A stretch of 64,000 nt of DNA from Paraburkholderia fungorum (GTDB taxonomy: Bacteria > Pseudomonadota > Gammaproteobacteria > Burkholderiales > Burkholderiaceae). A model generated the notes under the pieces. The model was not told the origin of the DNA, ran no database searches, and saw only the letters and a program-made list of their open reading frames with translations. Shown one piece after another: positions 36,453 to 45,788 of this stretch. Location of the stretch: assembly GCF_003610895.1 (NCBI RefSeq), contig NZ_MCAS01000009.1, positions 1-64,000 of the forward strand, read 5' to 3'. Positions within the stretch are counted from its first letter, which is position 1; each line of letters begins with the position of its first letter. The position numbers and the translations under genes are program-made.

Positions 36453-37495
36453 TGGCTGCACGTCATATTGTTTTCGCGGTCGCGCCTGAGCTCGTGTTGC
36501 TCGATGCCTGCGGGCCGCTCGAAGCGTTCTGGCGCGCCGAGTTGACGATGGCGGCCGCGGCTGGCTCAACCAGTCAGCCTGGCCAGCCCGCCGGGCCGGT
36601 CGCCTATCGCACGACCGTCGCGTCGATCGACGGCGGTGTGTTGCAAACCTTCCCGGGTTTGCCGGTCGTCACGGAGCGGCTCGATTCGCTCGACGACCAG
36701 CCGATCGACACACTGATTGTCCCGGGCGTCCCGATCGACGAGCATTGCACCTTGCAGCCGGAACTGGTCGCGTGGATCAGACGCCGTGCGCCGCAGGCAC
36801 GGCGCGTGTGCTCGGTCTGCACGGGGGCCTTCTATCTTGCGGCGGCCGGTCTGCTCGACGGGCGCCGCGCGACTACCCATTGGGGTGAAGCGTCGCACCT
36901 CGCGCGCCGCTTTCCCAACGTGCGGGTCGACGCCGATCCGATCTTCATCCGCGATGTGGGGCACGGGGAAGGCGGGAGCGTCGTCTGGACTTCGGCGGGG
37001 GTGACAGCGGGGATCGATCTGGCATTGGCGCTGATCGAAGAAGATGTCGGTCACGCCGTCGCGATGCAGGCGGCGCGACGGCTTGTGGTGTTTATGAAGC
37101 GGCCCGGCGGCCAGTCGCAATTCAGCGCCGCGCTGGCGGCCCAGGCTTCGGCGGGCGGGCCATTCGAGGCGCTGCACAGCTGGATGGCGGCCAATCTACG
37201 CGACGACTTGTCGGTCGAGCGTCTGGCCGAGCATGCGCGGATGAGTCCGCGGACATTCGCGCGGCGCTACGTCGACGAGGTCGGCCGCACGCCGGCTAAA
37301 ACCGTGTCGGCACTGCGTCTGGAGGCGGCCGCACGGGGGCTCGCCGAATCACGCCGGCCGCTCAAGCGGATTGCGCTCGATTGCGGCTTCGGCAGCGAGC
37401 AGAACTTGCGGCGCGCGTTTGTGCGGCGTTTCGGCGTGTTGCCGCTCGAGTACCGGGAGCGGTTTGACTCCACAGCCGTGCCGCGGCGTCAATGA
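36452..37495 (+). CDS. GlxA-family (DJ-1/PfpI plus AraC) transcriptional regulator
   Basis: The 347-residue protein has an N-terminal DJ-1/PfpI amidase-like domain (about 5-190) with VLLDACGPLEAFW and the elbow CSVCTGAFYLAAAGLLDGRR, followed by THWG. An AraC-type DNA-binding domain (about 240-340) follows, with two helix-turn-helix units (LSVERLAEHARMSPRTFARR; RIALDCGFGSEQNLRRAFVR). GlxA-type regulators respond to amino-acid-derived or quaternary-amine ligands; the ligand here is unknown. It starts on the last base of the MFS gene. Confidence 0.88.
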   Translation: MAARHIVFAVAPELVLLDACGPLEAFWRAELTMAAAAGSTSQPGQPAGPVAYRTTVASIDGGVLQTFPGLPVVTERLDSLDDQPIDTLIVPGVPIDEHCTLQPELVAWIRRRAPQARRVCSVCTGAFYLAAAGLLDGRRATTHWGEASHLARRFPNVRVDADPIFIRDVGHGEGGSVVWTSAGVTAGIDLALALIEEDVGHAVAMQAARRLVVFMKRPGGQSQFSAALAAQASAGGPFEALHSWMAANLRDDLSVERLAEHARMSPRTFARRYVDEVGRTPAKTVSALRLEAAARGLAESRRPLKRIALDCGFGSEQNLRRAFVRRFGVLPLEYRERFDSTAVPRRQ

Positions 37496-37624
37496 AAGCT
37501 CGACGAAAGGAGGGCGGCTGTTCAGGCCGAAATTCGGCAAGATAACCCGGTCCAACTGGCGACGGAGGCAATATTGCGCTCGTATAATCGCCTCCTTTAA
37601 TGCATCCGATTGACCGGAGTCAAG

Positions 37625-38131
37625 ATGAGCACCCCTGCCTTAGCGCCGTTGGACCGTTCCGAAACCACCTTTCGCTTTCTCGCCGAACCCAGTTCGGTCA
37701 ACTTTGGCGGCAAGGTGCATGGCGGCGCGTTGATGAAATGGATCGACGAGACCGCCTATGCGTGCTCGGCCGTTTGGTCCGGGCGCTACTGCGTGACGGT
37801 CAGCGTCGGCAATATTCGCTTTCGCCGGCCGATCCTGGTCGGCAATCTGGTCGAACTGCGCGCGCGCGTCGTGGCGACGGGCCGCACCAGCATGCATATC
37901 CACGTGTCGGTGCAGGCGGGCGATCCGAAGGGCGGCGAGCTGCTGCAAACCACGGACTGCCTGGTAGTGATGGTGGCCGTCAATGAGAACGGCCACCCGG
38001 TGCCGGTGCCGGCCTTCGTGCCGGAAACCGAGGAACAGAAGCGCCTCGCCAAGTACGCGATGGACGTGAAGCAGGCGCTCGACGCAATCGTCGAGCTGAA
38101 GCCGGAAGAAGTGGCGCAGGGTAAGGTTTAA
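37625..38131 (+). CDS. Acyl-CoA thioesterase, hotdog fold (YciA/ACOT-like)
   Basis: The 168-residue product starts at MSTPALAPLDRSETTF with GGAG upstream. It has the hotdog motif VNFGGKVHGGALMKWIDETA, in which the Asp/Glu helix follows the GG turn, then YCVTVSVGNIRFRRPILVGN and TGRTSMHIHVSVQA. It should hydrolyse acyl-CoA in the cytoplasm. A TATAAT lies about 40 bp before the ATG. It converges with fumC. Confidence 0.88.
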   Translation: MSTPALAPLDRSETTFRFLAEPSSVNFGGKVHGGALMKWIDETAYACSAVWSGRYCVTVSVGNIRFRRPILVGNLVELRARVVATGRTSMHIHVSVQAGDPKGGELLQTTDCLVVMVAVNENGHPVPVPAFVPETEEQKRLAKYAMDVKQALDAIVELKPEEVAQGKV

Positions 38132-38152
38132 GCCGCGCGTTTAAGCCATCCA

Positions 38153-38192
38153 GGCACGCCGCGCGATGATTGCGTTCGCACGGCGTGCCGTT
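38153..38192. terminator. Probable bidirectional terminator between thioesterase and fumC
   Basis: GGCACGCCG and CGGCGTGCC form a 9-bp perfect stem around a 19-base loop. T-runs are poor, so termination may be partial. Confidence 0.45.
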
Positions 38193-38229
38193 CAAGGCGA
38201 GTGATCAGTCCACGTGAGTAATCCGCGGA

Positions 38230-39630
38230 TCACCCTGCCGAATGCCCGACCATATCCTTCGGCCGTACCCACTCGTCGAACTGCTGCTCGGTAACGTAGC
38301 CGAGCGCGAGCGCCGCTGCCTTCAGCGTGGTGCCTTCCTTGTGCGCTTTCTTCGCGATCTGAGCGGCCTTGTCGTAGCCGATGTGCGGATTGAGCGCCGT
38401 CACCAGCATCAGCGATTCGTTGAGTAGCGTATCGATGCGCTCGCGATTCGGCTCGATGCCCACCGCGCAGTTGTCGTTGAAACTGTGCGCGCCGTCGGCG
38501 AGCAAACGGATCGACTGCAGCACGTTGTGCGCGATCATCGGCCGGAACACGTTGAGTTCGAAGTTGCCGCTCGCGCCGCCGATATTCACCGCGACGTCGT
38601 TGCCGAACACCTGTGAACACAGCATCGTCAGCGCTTCGGACTGGGTGGGATTGACCTTGCCCGGCATGATCGAGCTGCCCGGTTCGTTTTCTGGAATCGA
38701 CAGTTCGCCGAGCCCGCAGCGCGGGCCGCTAGCAAGCCAGCGGATGTCGTTGGCGATCTTGTTCAGACTCGCCGCCACCGTCTTCAATGCACCGTGCGCG
38801 AACACCAGCGCATCGGCCCCGGCCATGACTTCGAATTTGTTCGGCGCGGAGACGAACGGCAGGCCGGTGAGCTTGCCGATCGCTGCCGCCACTTTGTCTG
38901 CGAATTGCGGATGCGCGTTCAGGCCCGTGCCGACCGCCGTGCCGCCCTGCGCGAGTTCGTACAGATGCGGCAGCGCCGATTCCAGATGACGGAGGCCGTG
39001 ATCGAGTTGCGCGACGTAGCCCGAGAACTCCTGGCCAAGCGTCAGCGGGGTGGCGTCCTGCAGGTGCGTGCGGCCGATCTTGACGACGTCGGCGAAGGCT
39101 TTGGCTTTCCTGTCGAGCGTGTCGCGCAGCGTCTTCAGCGCGGGCAGCAGGTGCTTGACGATCCCGTAGGCGGCGGCCACGTGCATCGCCGTCGGAAACA
39201 CGTCATTCGACGACTGGCCGCGATTCACGTCGTCGTTCGGATGCACCTTGCGCGCTTCGCCGCGCTCGCCGCCGAGCAGCTCGCTCGCGCGATTCGCGAT
39301 CACCTCGTTGAGGTTCATGTTGGTCTGCGTGCCGGAGCCGGTTTGCCACACGGCAAGCGGAAATTCCTCCGGATGCTTGCCGTCGATGATCTCATCGGCC
39401 GCTTGCATGATCGCCTTCGCCTTGTGCTCGTCGAGCACGCCCAGACCCTGGTTGACCTCGGCGGCGGCGCGCTTGATGACGGCCAGCGCAGTGATCAGTT
39501 CGGGCGATTGTTTCTCGGACGAAATACGGAAATTCTGCAGCGAGCGCTGGGTCTGCGCGCCCCATAGACGAGCGTTCGGCACGGCGATTTCGCCGAACGT
39601 GTCGCGCTCCATTCGTACGTCTTCAGTCAT
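38230..39630 (-). CDS. fumC: Fumarate hydratase class II
   Basis: The 466-residue enzyme matches Fum[80 protein letters not shown] and the superfamily signature [15 protein letters not shown]. It is oxygen-stable, iron-free and hydrates fumarate to malate in the TCA cycle. A GGAGTTG site precedes the ATG. Confidence 0.97.
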   Translation of the reverse strand: MTEDVRMERDTFGEIAVPNARLWGAQTQRSLQNFRISSEKQSPELITALAVIKRAAAEVNQGLGVLDEHKAKAIMQAADEIIDGKHPEEFPLAVWQTGSGTQTNMNLNEVIANRASELLGGERGEARKVHPNDDVNRGQSSNDVFPTAMHVAAAYGIVKHLLPALKTLRDTLDRKAKAFADVVKIGRTHLQDATPLTLGQEFSGYVAQLDHGLRHLESALPHLYELAQGGTAVGTGLNAHPQFADKVAAAIGKLTGLPFVSAPNKFEVMAGADALVFAHGALKTVAASLNKIANDIRWLASGPRCGLGELSIPENEPGSSIMPGKVNPTQSEALTMLCSQVFGNDVAVNIGGASGNFELNVFRPMIAHNVLQSIRLLADGAHSFNDNCAVGIEPNRERIDTLLNESLMLVTALNPHIGYDKAAQIAKKAHKEGTTLKAAALALGYVTEQQFDEWVRPKDMVGHSAG

Positions 39631-39648
39631 GGTTCAACTCCGCTTTTC

Positions 39649-39687
39649 AAAGTTGTGCGTCTAAAGTTGTGCGTCAAAGTTGTGCGT
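39649..39687. repeat. Three copies of a 12-bp repeat between fumC and the PLD gene
   Basis: AAAGTTGTGCGT occurs at 39649, 39663 and 39676, spaced by one or two bases. The last copy forms the 3' end of the PLD-family gene. Confidence 0.85.
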
Positions 39688-41260
39688 TAACCGGCAATAA
39701 GGAGAATAGACCCGTTAGCGCGTTCCGGTAAAAACCCGCTTGCGGATCGAAGATATAGGTACGGCGCGTGCCGTCCTCGACGTCGGTCCAGACGAGCGGC
39801 GAAAGGGGGGCGCCGATCGAGCGCAGATAGGCGAGTTGCGCCGGGTCGGCGAGCGTGACGTGGTAGCTCGCGTCGGGCGCGATGGCATGTTCGAAGAGTT
39901 GCGCGACCTGTTCGGCGAGCGCGGGGCTATGGATCACCAGCGTCTGTTCGGTGTTCAGATTGGCCGAGCGCGGATCGAGGTTCATTGAGCCGATCACCAG
40001 AATCTTGTGGTCGATCACATAAGTCTTGGCGTGCAGGCTGACGCGCGAGTGAGATCCGATCAAACGCGCGCGTGGCGCGTCCCGCTGCGGTTTGAATTCG
40101 TACAACTCCACGCCCTGCTGCAGCAGCGGCACGCGAAACGGGCTATAGCCGGCTTGCACGGCCACCGCGTCGGTTGCGGCGAGCGAGTTGGTCAGCACGA
40201 CAATCCGTACGCCCCGCCGCGTCAGTTCGCCGGCCGCCTTGACGCCGCTCTCGTGCGGTACGAAGTAGGGCGAAATGATCAGAAAATCTTTCTGCGCGTC
40301 ATGCATCAGCTCGGCCAATCGTTGCATCGGCGGGCTGACATAGTCCGGCGACGGATGTTCGATTTTCTCCGGCAGGTCCGCCTTGAATTCAGCCGGCGCC
40401 CACGTCAAGCCGAGTTGATTCTGGGCAATCTGCGAGGCGAGCGGTGTGGCGTTCAGCGGCTTTGCATTGTATGGATCGGCGTTGGCGCGCCAATGCGCGC
40501 GCAAATCGTCGCGCGTCTGGTCGAGTTCGTTAGCTTCGAACTTCTGTTTGTTCAGCACCTGCAGCGGATAAGCGATGCTGCTGTTCCAGTAGTTGTCGAA
40601 ACTCGCGGAGATGTCGGCGGTAATCGGACCGGCCGCGAGTACGTCGAGATCGCGGAACTGCAGCGTTTCGCTGGCGCTGAAATATTCGTCGCCGAGGTTG
40701 CGTCCGCCGACGATGGCCAACTGGTTGTCGGTGATCATCGACTTGTTGTGCATGCGGCGCGTGAAATGATCGATCTGCGTGAACACGTTGGTGGTGCGCT
40801 GGAATACACCTTCCTGCGCGCTGCCGAACGGATTGAAGACGCGGATCGCGATGTTGGGATGCGAGTTCAGGCCCGCCATCGTGCGATCGATGTCCTTGAA
40901 GTTCAGATCGTCGACCAGCATGCGCACTTTCACACCGTGATCGGCCGCGTAGAGTGCGGCGCCGAGCAGCAGCTTGCCAGTGGTGTCCTCATTGGCGATG
41001 TAGTACTGCATGTCGAGCGTTTTCGTCGCCGCGCGTGCGAGGGCAATACGCATCTGCAAGGCGTCAGTGCCGCTCGACAATACCCGGAAGCCGGACTCGT
41101 CCGGATGCGCGGCTTCGAGTGGCGCGAGGGCCGTGCGAAGCGGCGTTGTGTCGGTGACGGGCAGTGCGTGGGTGACCGGACGGTCGAATGCGGTGGCGGG
41201 AGGCTTGGCGGCGCAGGCGGTCAAACATGCCGCTGCGAAGCACAGCAGGAAAAGACGCAT
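39674..41260 (-). CDS. Phospholipase D-family lipoprotein (cardiolipin synthase C-like)
   Basis: From MRLFLLCFAAACLTACAA, a lipoprotein signal (LTAC), the product has 528 residues. Two HKD motifs are seen: HNKSMITDNQLAIVGGRNLG (first) and HAKTYVIDHKILVIGSMNLD (second). This layout and the N-terminal DMQYYIANEDTTGKLLL fit YmdC/ClsC-type phosphatidyltransferases. It may transfer phosphatidyl groups in the envelope; the enzyme class is firm, the substrate is not. GGAG lies before the ATG. The 411-bp gap upstream (41261-41671) holds no gene, only a short TGTCGGTATC repeat near 41537-41560. Confidence 0.87.
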   Translation of the reverse strand: MRLFLLCFAAACLTACAAKPPATAFDRPVTHALPVTDTTPLRTALAPLEAAHPDESGFRVLSSGTDALQMRIALARAATKTLDMQYYIANEDTTGKLLLGAALYAADHGVKVRMLVDDLNFKDIDRTMAGLNSHPNIAIRVFNPFGSAQEGVFQRTTNVFTQIDHFTRRMHNKSMITDNQLAIVGGRNLGDEYFSASETLQFRDLDVLAAGPITADISASFDNYWNSSIAYPLQVLNKQKFEANELDQTRDDLRAHWRANADPYNAKPLNATPLASQIAQNQLGLTWAPAEFKADLPEKIEHPSPDYVSPPMQRLAELMHDAQKDFLIISPYFVPHESGVKAAGELTRRGVRIVVLTNSLAATDAVAVQAGYSPFRVPLLQQGVELYEFKPQRDAPRARLIGSHSRVSLHAKTYVIDHKILVIGSMNLDPRSANLNTEQTLVIHSPALAEQVAQLFEHAIAPDASYHVTLADPAQLAYLRSIGAPLSPLVWTDVEDGTRRTYIFDPQAGFYRNALTGLFSLLPVNAQL

Positions 41261-41671
41261 CGCCGATCTCCAGTCCCGCAGGGGGAATGCCTTCGCGGCG
41301 CAGAGCGGTCTCCAGGGCGTGCCTGACGCGGACGTGCGATGCAGTGCGGTCTGATTCTCGTCTTGATGCCACGGCACGCTGTTTCTCCCGTTTGCAGGCC
41401 TCTCCTGGCGGCAGCGCGTGTGGCTTGATCGCGCTGTCGAGAAATGCATTCTAAGGGGAATCAGGCGGGCGAGCTTTGTTCTTCGGTTTGACCGGGGCGT
41501 GGGGTTGGGGCCTGGTCTGTTTGTCTGCGGATTGGTATTTGTCGGTATCTGTCGGTATCTGTCCGCACGCGGCGAACGTGAAGACAGATACCGCGGACAG
41601 AGCAAAGAAGGCCGGCGACACGTAGTGCCTCGCGATCGCCGGGTTGTGACTTGCCGGTCTTTGGCGGGTGA

Positions 41672-42631
41672 TTACCCGCGCTCGGCGTTCAACGCGCGCT
41701 CGCCATCAGGGTGCGTCGACCCTTTCGCGGGGCGGCCCGCCCAATAACCCGCGAGCAGCGAGCCCGACAGGTTATGCCAGACGGAAAACAACGCGCCCGG
41801 CAACGCCGCGATCGGCGTGAAATACAGCTTGCCGAGCGTTGCCGCGAGCCCCGAGTTTTGCATGCCCACTTCGATAGCGAGCGTGCGGCAGACGGCTTCG
41901 TCGAAGCCGAGCAGACGGCCACCCCAGTAACCGCCGAGCAAACCGATGCCGTTGTGCAACACCACGCCCAGCATCACCACGAGGCCCACCGACGCGATGC
42001 TCTTCTGCGTGCCACCCACCACCGCGCCGATGATCAGCACAATCGCAACCATCGAGATCAGCGGCAGAATCGGTTCGATCTTGCGCACGGCCTTGTTGAA
42101 CAGCTGGTTGACCACGAGCCCCACCACGATCGGCAAGGCGACGATCTGCAGGATGCTCATCAACATGCCGTGCACGTCGACGGCAATCGATGCGTCCACA
42201 TAAAGGCGTGTGAGCAGCGGCGTCGCGAACACGCCGACCAGCGTCGACAACGCGCTGATTGTCACCGACAACGCCACGTCGCCGCGCGCCAGATAGATCA
42301 TGACGTTCGACGCCGTGCCGCTTGCCACGCTACCCACCAGCACCATGCCGGCAGTCAGATCAGGAGGCATGCGCAGTGCCTTGGCGATCACCCATGCGGC
42401 GAGCGGCATCACGAGGTAGTGCAGCACGATGCCGGCGACCACGGGCGCGGGCCGCGTGAAGACGCGCTGGAAATCGGCCACTGACAGTGTGACGCCCATG
42501 GCCAGCATGATGATCGTCAGCAGCGTGGTGACATGCGGCGCAATACTGGTGAACGAGGCCGGTGAAAAGTACGCGGCAAACGAAACAAGCACGGCCCAGA
42601 GCGGGAATAAACGGGTGACGCGGGCAAGCAT
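41672..42631 (-). CDS. Bile acid:sodium symporter (BASS) family transporter
   Basis: The 319-residue membrane protein starts at [20 protein letters not shown] and has about ten helices. Family motifs are [40 protein letters not shown] (discontinuous Na-site helix) and [20 protein letters not shown]. It probably takes up an organic acid or 2-oxo acid with sodium. It could share a transcript with the MATE gene upstream, but a 307-bp gap containing a palindrome (42867-42888) separates them. Confidence 0.9.
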   Translation of the reverse strand: MLARVTRLFPLWAVLVSFAAYFSPASFTSIAPHVTTLLTIIMLAMGVTLSVADFQRVFTRPAPVVAGIVLHYLVMPLAAWVIAKALRMPPDLTAGMVLVGSVASGTASNVMIYLARGDVALSVTISALSTLVGVFATPLLTRLYVDASIAVDVHGMLMSILQIVALPIVVGLVVNQLFNKAVRKIEPILPLISMVAIVLIIGAVVGGTQKSIASVGLVVMLGVVLHNGIGLLGGYWGGRLLGFDEAVCRTLAIEVGMQNSGLAATLGKLYFTPIAALPGALFSVWHNLSGSLLAGYWAGRPAKGSTHPDGERALNAERG

Positions 42632-42866
42632 GACGGGTGGTCCCTGGTTATGTTTTATAGCGAGAATTGGAGGTCGGTCGAACGGCATGCGGCAAGGTGC
42701 GGTGCATGCTCGGGGTGCCGCTCGCAAGGAGCGGCAGGCCCCGACGGCCGGTGTCGGGCCGCCGGGCGGCGCGGGTCTTCGTGAGGCGCGCGAGTGGCAT
42801 TACGCGGGTGCGCGCAGTTTTGCCAACGCACGCATTTTACCGTTCGCAGCCCGTTTGCCGGGAAAC

Positions 42867-42888
42867 GATGGTTGCGCGTGCAACCATC
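42867..42888. promoter_or_regulatory. Perfect 9-4-9 inverted repeat between the MATE and BASS genes
   Basis: GATGGTTGC-GCGT-GCAACCATC lies 50 bp after the MATE stop and 236 bp before the BASS start. It may be an operator or a T-poor terminator. The rest of the 42632-42938 gap shows nothing else. Confidence 0.5.
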
Positions 42889-42938
42889 CGGGGTGCGTTG
42901 TGTTGCCTGGCCCAGGCGAGCGTCAGGGCGTCAGGACG

Positions 42939-44351
42939 TCAGGCCGACGTGGCGGGCGGCGTGCCGGGAGTGACCGGCACGCGCCGCAAGCTCAGCTTGT
43001 GAAAGCGCAGCGTCATCAGCAGCGCAACGCTTGCGAGGCCGGCGGCGAGCCCCCACCACAAACCGCGTGCGCCCATTCCGAAGTGAAAGGCCAGCACGTA
43101 ACCGGTCGGAAAGCCGATCACCCAGTAGCCGAAGGTCGCGGCGATCATCGGCACGCGCGTGTCCTTCAGGCCGCGCAGGCAGCCTGAGCCGACCGTCTGC
43201 ATGCCGTCGACGATCTGGAAGATCGCGGCGACACCAAGCAGCGAACTCGCCAGGGTGACCGTGGCCGCATTGGCCGGATCGTCGAGATGCAGGTACAAGC
43301 CGACGATCCAGTGCGGTGCGGCGATCAGCACGATGCCCGACAGCGTCATGAAGCCGACGCCGAGCGCGAGCGCGACGAAACCCGCGTGGCGCGCGGCGAG
43401 CGGCTGCCCGGCGCCGGACCAGTAGCCGACCCGGACATTGGCTGCCTGTCCAATCGCGAGCGGCACCATGAAGGCCACCGAGGCGACGTTCAACGCGATC
43501 TGATGCGCGGCCAGTTGCGACTCGCCGAGCAGGCCGACCATCAGGCCGGTGGCGAGGAACAGGGTGGATTCGACGCCGTAGGTGATCGCGACCGGCCAGC
43601 CGATGCCGAACAGTTCGCCCATCAACGGCACGTTCGGCCGCGTTGCGACGACAAAATGTTTATAGCGTGGCCGCAGATGCAACAGGGCCATCAGCACGAG
43701 CGCGCTCAGCCAGACGGTGATCGAGGTAGCCGCCGCCGAACCGAGAAAGCCGAGGCGCGGCAAGCCGTAGACGCCGTGAATCAGCCCGTAGTTGAGGAAC
43801 CCGTTGACGAACACGCTGACGATCGACACCCACAGGAGGCGCTTCGCCGCACCAATGGCCGGCAGGAACGAGCGCATCAAGCCCACGCCGATCAGGCTGC
43901 CGAGCGAGCCCCAGCGCAGGACCGCCGCGTATTCGCCGACGTTGTGCGCGAGCAGTGCGGGTTCGCCGAACGCCAGCAGGATCGGCGTGGCGAACGACAG
44001 CAGGAAGAACGCGGGCACCGACAGCAGAACCGACAGCAAGAAGCCGGTCCAGTAGATATGCGGCACGCGGCCTTCGTCCTGCGCGCCGCGCGCATGCGAC
44101 ACGCTCACGCTGACGGAGGTGAGCACGCCCTGCAGCAAGGTGACCACGACGAAGAACAGGTTGGCGCCGAGGCCGCCGGCGGCAAGCGCGTCGGGGCCGA
44201 GCGAGCCGAGCAGGATCGTGTCGGTGACGCCCATCGCCATTTGCGCCAGTTGTGCGATGGCGAGCGGAGCCGCGAGCCGGGCGGTATCGGCGGCGTGGCG
44301 GGACAGCGTCGGCGGCCGGGCGGCCACCCGGGTGAAGCCGGATTGAGTCAT
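42939..44351 (-). CDS. MATE-family multidrug efflux protein (NorM-like)
   Basis: The 470-residue protein from MTQSGFTRVAARPPTL has twelve hydrophobic segments in two pseudo-repeats. Motifs include RLAAPLAIAQLAQMAMGVTD, GLGANLFFVVVTLLQGVLTS, GWPVAITYGVESTLFLATGL and the MATE-typical GCLRGLKDTRVPMIAATFGY. It exports cationic compounds in exchange for Na+ or H+. A start 20 codons upstream is possible but less conserved. Confidence 0.92.
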   Translation of the reverse strand: MTQSGFTRVAARPPTLSRHAADTARLAAPLAIAQLAQMAMGVTDTILLGSLGPDALAAGGLGANLFFVVVTLLQGVLTSVSVSVSHARGAQDEGRVPHIYWTGFLLSVLLSVPAFFLLSFATPILLAFGEPALLAHNVGEYAAVLRWGSLGSLIGVGLMRSFLPAIGAAKRLLWVSIVSVFVNGFLNYGLIHGVYGLPRLGFLGSAAATSITVWLSALVLMALLHLRPRYKHFVVATRPNVPLMGELFGIGWPVAITYGVESTLFLATGLMVGLLGESQLAAHQIALNVASVAFMVPLAIGQAANVRVGYWSGAGQPLAARHAGFVALALGVGFMTLSGIVLIAAPHWIVGLYLHLDDPANAATVTLASSLLGVAAIFQIVDGMQTVGSGCLRGLKDTRVPMIAATFGYWVIGFPTGYVLAFHFGMGARGLWWGLAAGLASVALLMTLRFHKLSLRRVPVTPGTPPATSA

Positions 44352-44608
44352 GGGGCGCCTGGACGCGGAAGAGGCGACAGCGTGGCGGCAGGCGTAAGCC
44401 GCGCGGATCACGCGACTCCCGCGGCCTGTGTGCCGCCGGCGGAGGGCGGACGGGGCGGCTCACCGCGGGCGTAGGGCGGCTGTCAGCCGATTGTTTGTCT
44501 GTCGAAACTGACAGCTTATTGCTTCAGCACGGGGATGTCGATGGAGGAGGCACGATTTTGGTGCGTGCGGCCTTCCGAGTTCTCGGACTCGTTTTCAGAC
44601 GAGGTGCG

Positions 44609-44827
44609 TCAAGCTTCGTGCACCGCGATTCGCGTATCGCCGAGCAGCACGACCTGGCCCGCGCGGATCTTGCAGGTCTTACGTGTTTCGACCCGGCCGT
44701 CGACGGTCACCGCGCCGTCCGCGACCATCATTTTGGCTGACCCGCCACTGTCGGCAAGCCCCGTTATCTTCAGCAGATTGTGCAATTCGACGTAGTCGCC
44801 GGTCAGTGTGAAATCGAGGTTGGGCAT
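44609..44827 (-). CDS. S4-domain RNA-binding protein (YbcJ-like)
   Basis: The 72-residue protein from MPNLDFTLTGDYVELHNLLK is a single S4 domain: KITGLADSGGSAKMMVADGA and VTVDGRVETRKTCKIRAGQ show the alpha-L motif. Its length equals E. coli YbcJ (about 70). It is probably an RNA-binding protein with an unassigned target. The flanking gaps (44352-44608 and 44828-45143) contain no other gene I can support. Confidence 0.88.
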   Translation of the reverse strand: MPNLDFTLTGDYVELHNLLKITGLADSGGSAKMMVADGAVTVDGRVETRKTCKIRAGQVVLLGDTRIAVHEA

Positions 44828-45143
44828 GGCGTTTGCGCCTTCAGGCAAAGGGTTCGCATGATAAGCCAGAAGCTTGCTCTGAGCGAAAGCTCGCGTGATA
44901 CCGGGCGTCGCACAGGCAATTGCAAGCAGATGTTATGCAGTTGTCAGAAAATGAAACGTTCCGTAACAGGGGTCGTACATAACGAACTTCACTCGTAAAG
45001 TGCGGGTCTGTAGGAAAGCCTGCTGGATTTTTCTTGCAGCGAATAGACCGGGCGAGGTAGGCATGAAGCAGGCATGAAGCGCTGTCAATGTGCCGCACCG
45101 GATACGACGCCCGCGTCACAACAATTTTAGAGAGGATTTAGCC

Positions 45144-45599
45144 ATGACTCAGATTCGTACGCTCCTGATCGGTACCGCCCTGACTGCTTTTGCTGCTACC
45201 GCCGCTTTCGCGCAGACCGCGCAACCGGCCGCGGGGATGAACGGCCAGGCACAGATCCAGACCCAAGGCGCCGATGCCGCGCCCGCAGCGCCGGCCGCGC
45301 AGGGTGTGCAGCCGGTCACGCCGGCACCGACGCGTCTGACGGCATCGGGCTCGGCCGATCCGCTGGTCCAGAAGCGCGAGGCCAATGCGCAGGTCAATGC
45401 CGAATACAAGGCGTCGAAGAAGGCGTCCAGGACAGAGTTGAAGCAGCAGCAAAAGGCTGCCAAGTCGCAATACAAGGAGCAGGTGCACGACGCCAAGATC
45501 AACCAGAAGGCTGACAAGCAGGCAGCCAACAACGAAATGAAGATGAACATGCAAGGCCAGGCCGCCGATCAGGACAACGGCGCCGACGTCAAACACTAA
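45144..45599 (+). CDS. Periplasmic Lys/Ala/Gln-rich helical protein, unknown
   Basis: The 151-residue product from MTQIRTLLIGTALTAFAATA has a clear signal peptide (cleavage AAFAQ, about 24). An Ala/Pro/Gln-rich stretch follows, then a highly charged helical region (about 82-140: QKREANAQVNAEYKASKKAS and similar) that could form a coiled coil or bind polyanions. AGAGGA lies before the ATG. It is not recognised as any known family. Confidence 0.7.
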   Translation: MTQIRTLLIGTALTAFAATAAFAQTAQPAAGMNGQAQIQTQGADAAPAAPAAQGVQPVTPAPTRLTASGSADPLVQKREANAQVNAEYKASKKASRTELKQQQKAAKSQYKEQVHDAKINQKADKQAANNEMKMNMQGQAADQDNGADVKH

Positions 45600-45650
45600 G
45601 CCGCCCTTGGCGCAACGGGTGTGATGGCGAGTCTGGCCGTCGCACCGGAT

Positions 45651-45690
45651 AAAAATGGCCCGGGCCGCAACTGCGCTCCGGGCCATTTTT
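45651..45690. terminator. Terminator after the charged periplasmic protein
   Basis: A perfect 13-bp stem (AAAAATGGCCCGG with its complement) has a 14-base loop and an A/T-tract on each side. It separates this gene from the helicase. Confidence 0.88.
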
Positions 45691-45730
45691 CGTGTGCGGC
45701 ATGGAAAAAAGGGCCGCTTGTCTCCGCGGG

Positions 45731-45746
45731 TTGTATGGATATACAG
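45731..45746 (+). promoter_or_regulatory. LexA-like box before the UvrD-type helicase
   Basis: TTGTATGGATATACAG matches 13 of 16 positions of CTGTATATATATACAG, with the ACAG half intact and TTGT in place of CTGT. It lies 43 bp before the chosen GTG start. Confidence 0.5.
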
Positions 45747-45788
45747 TATGCGTCGCCGCATCCACTCCATCTCAGGCCCGAATCCAAC

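Noticed and set aside
35291..37495. A 734-codon frame fused to the GlxA-type regulator
   Set aside because: The first 387 codons are an out-of-frame shadow of the MFS gene. The ATG at 36452 gives a complete GlxA-type protein.
41261..41671. Short frames in the 411-bp gap upstream of the PLD-family gene
   Set aside because: They are biased, have no ribosome-binding site and no domain. Only a small direct repeat is seen.
45621..45788. Longer start for the UvrD-type helicase
   Set aside because: The extra sequence crosses an intrinsic terminator and the LexA-like site, and has no conserved residues.
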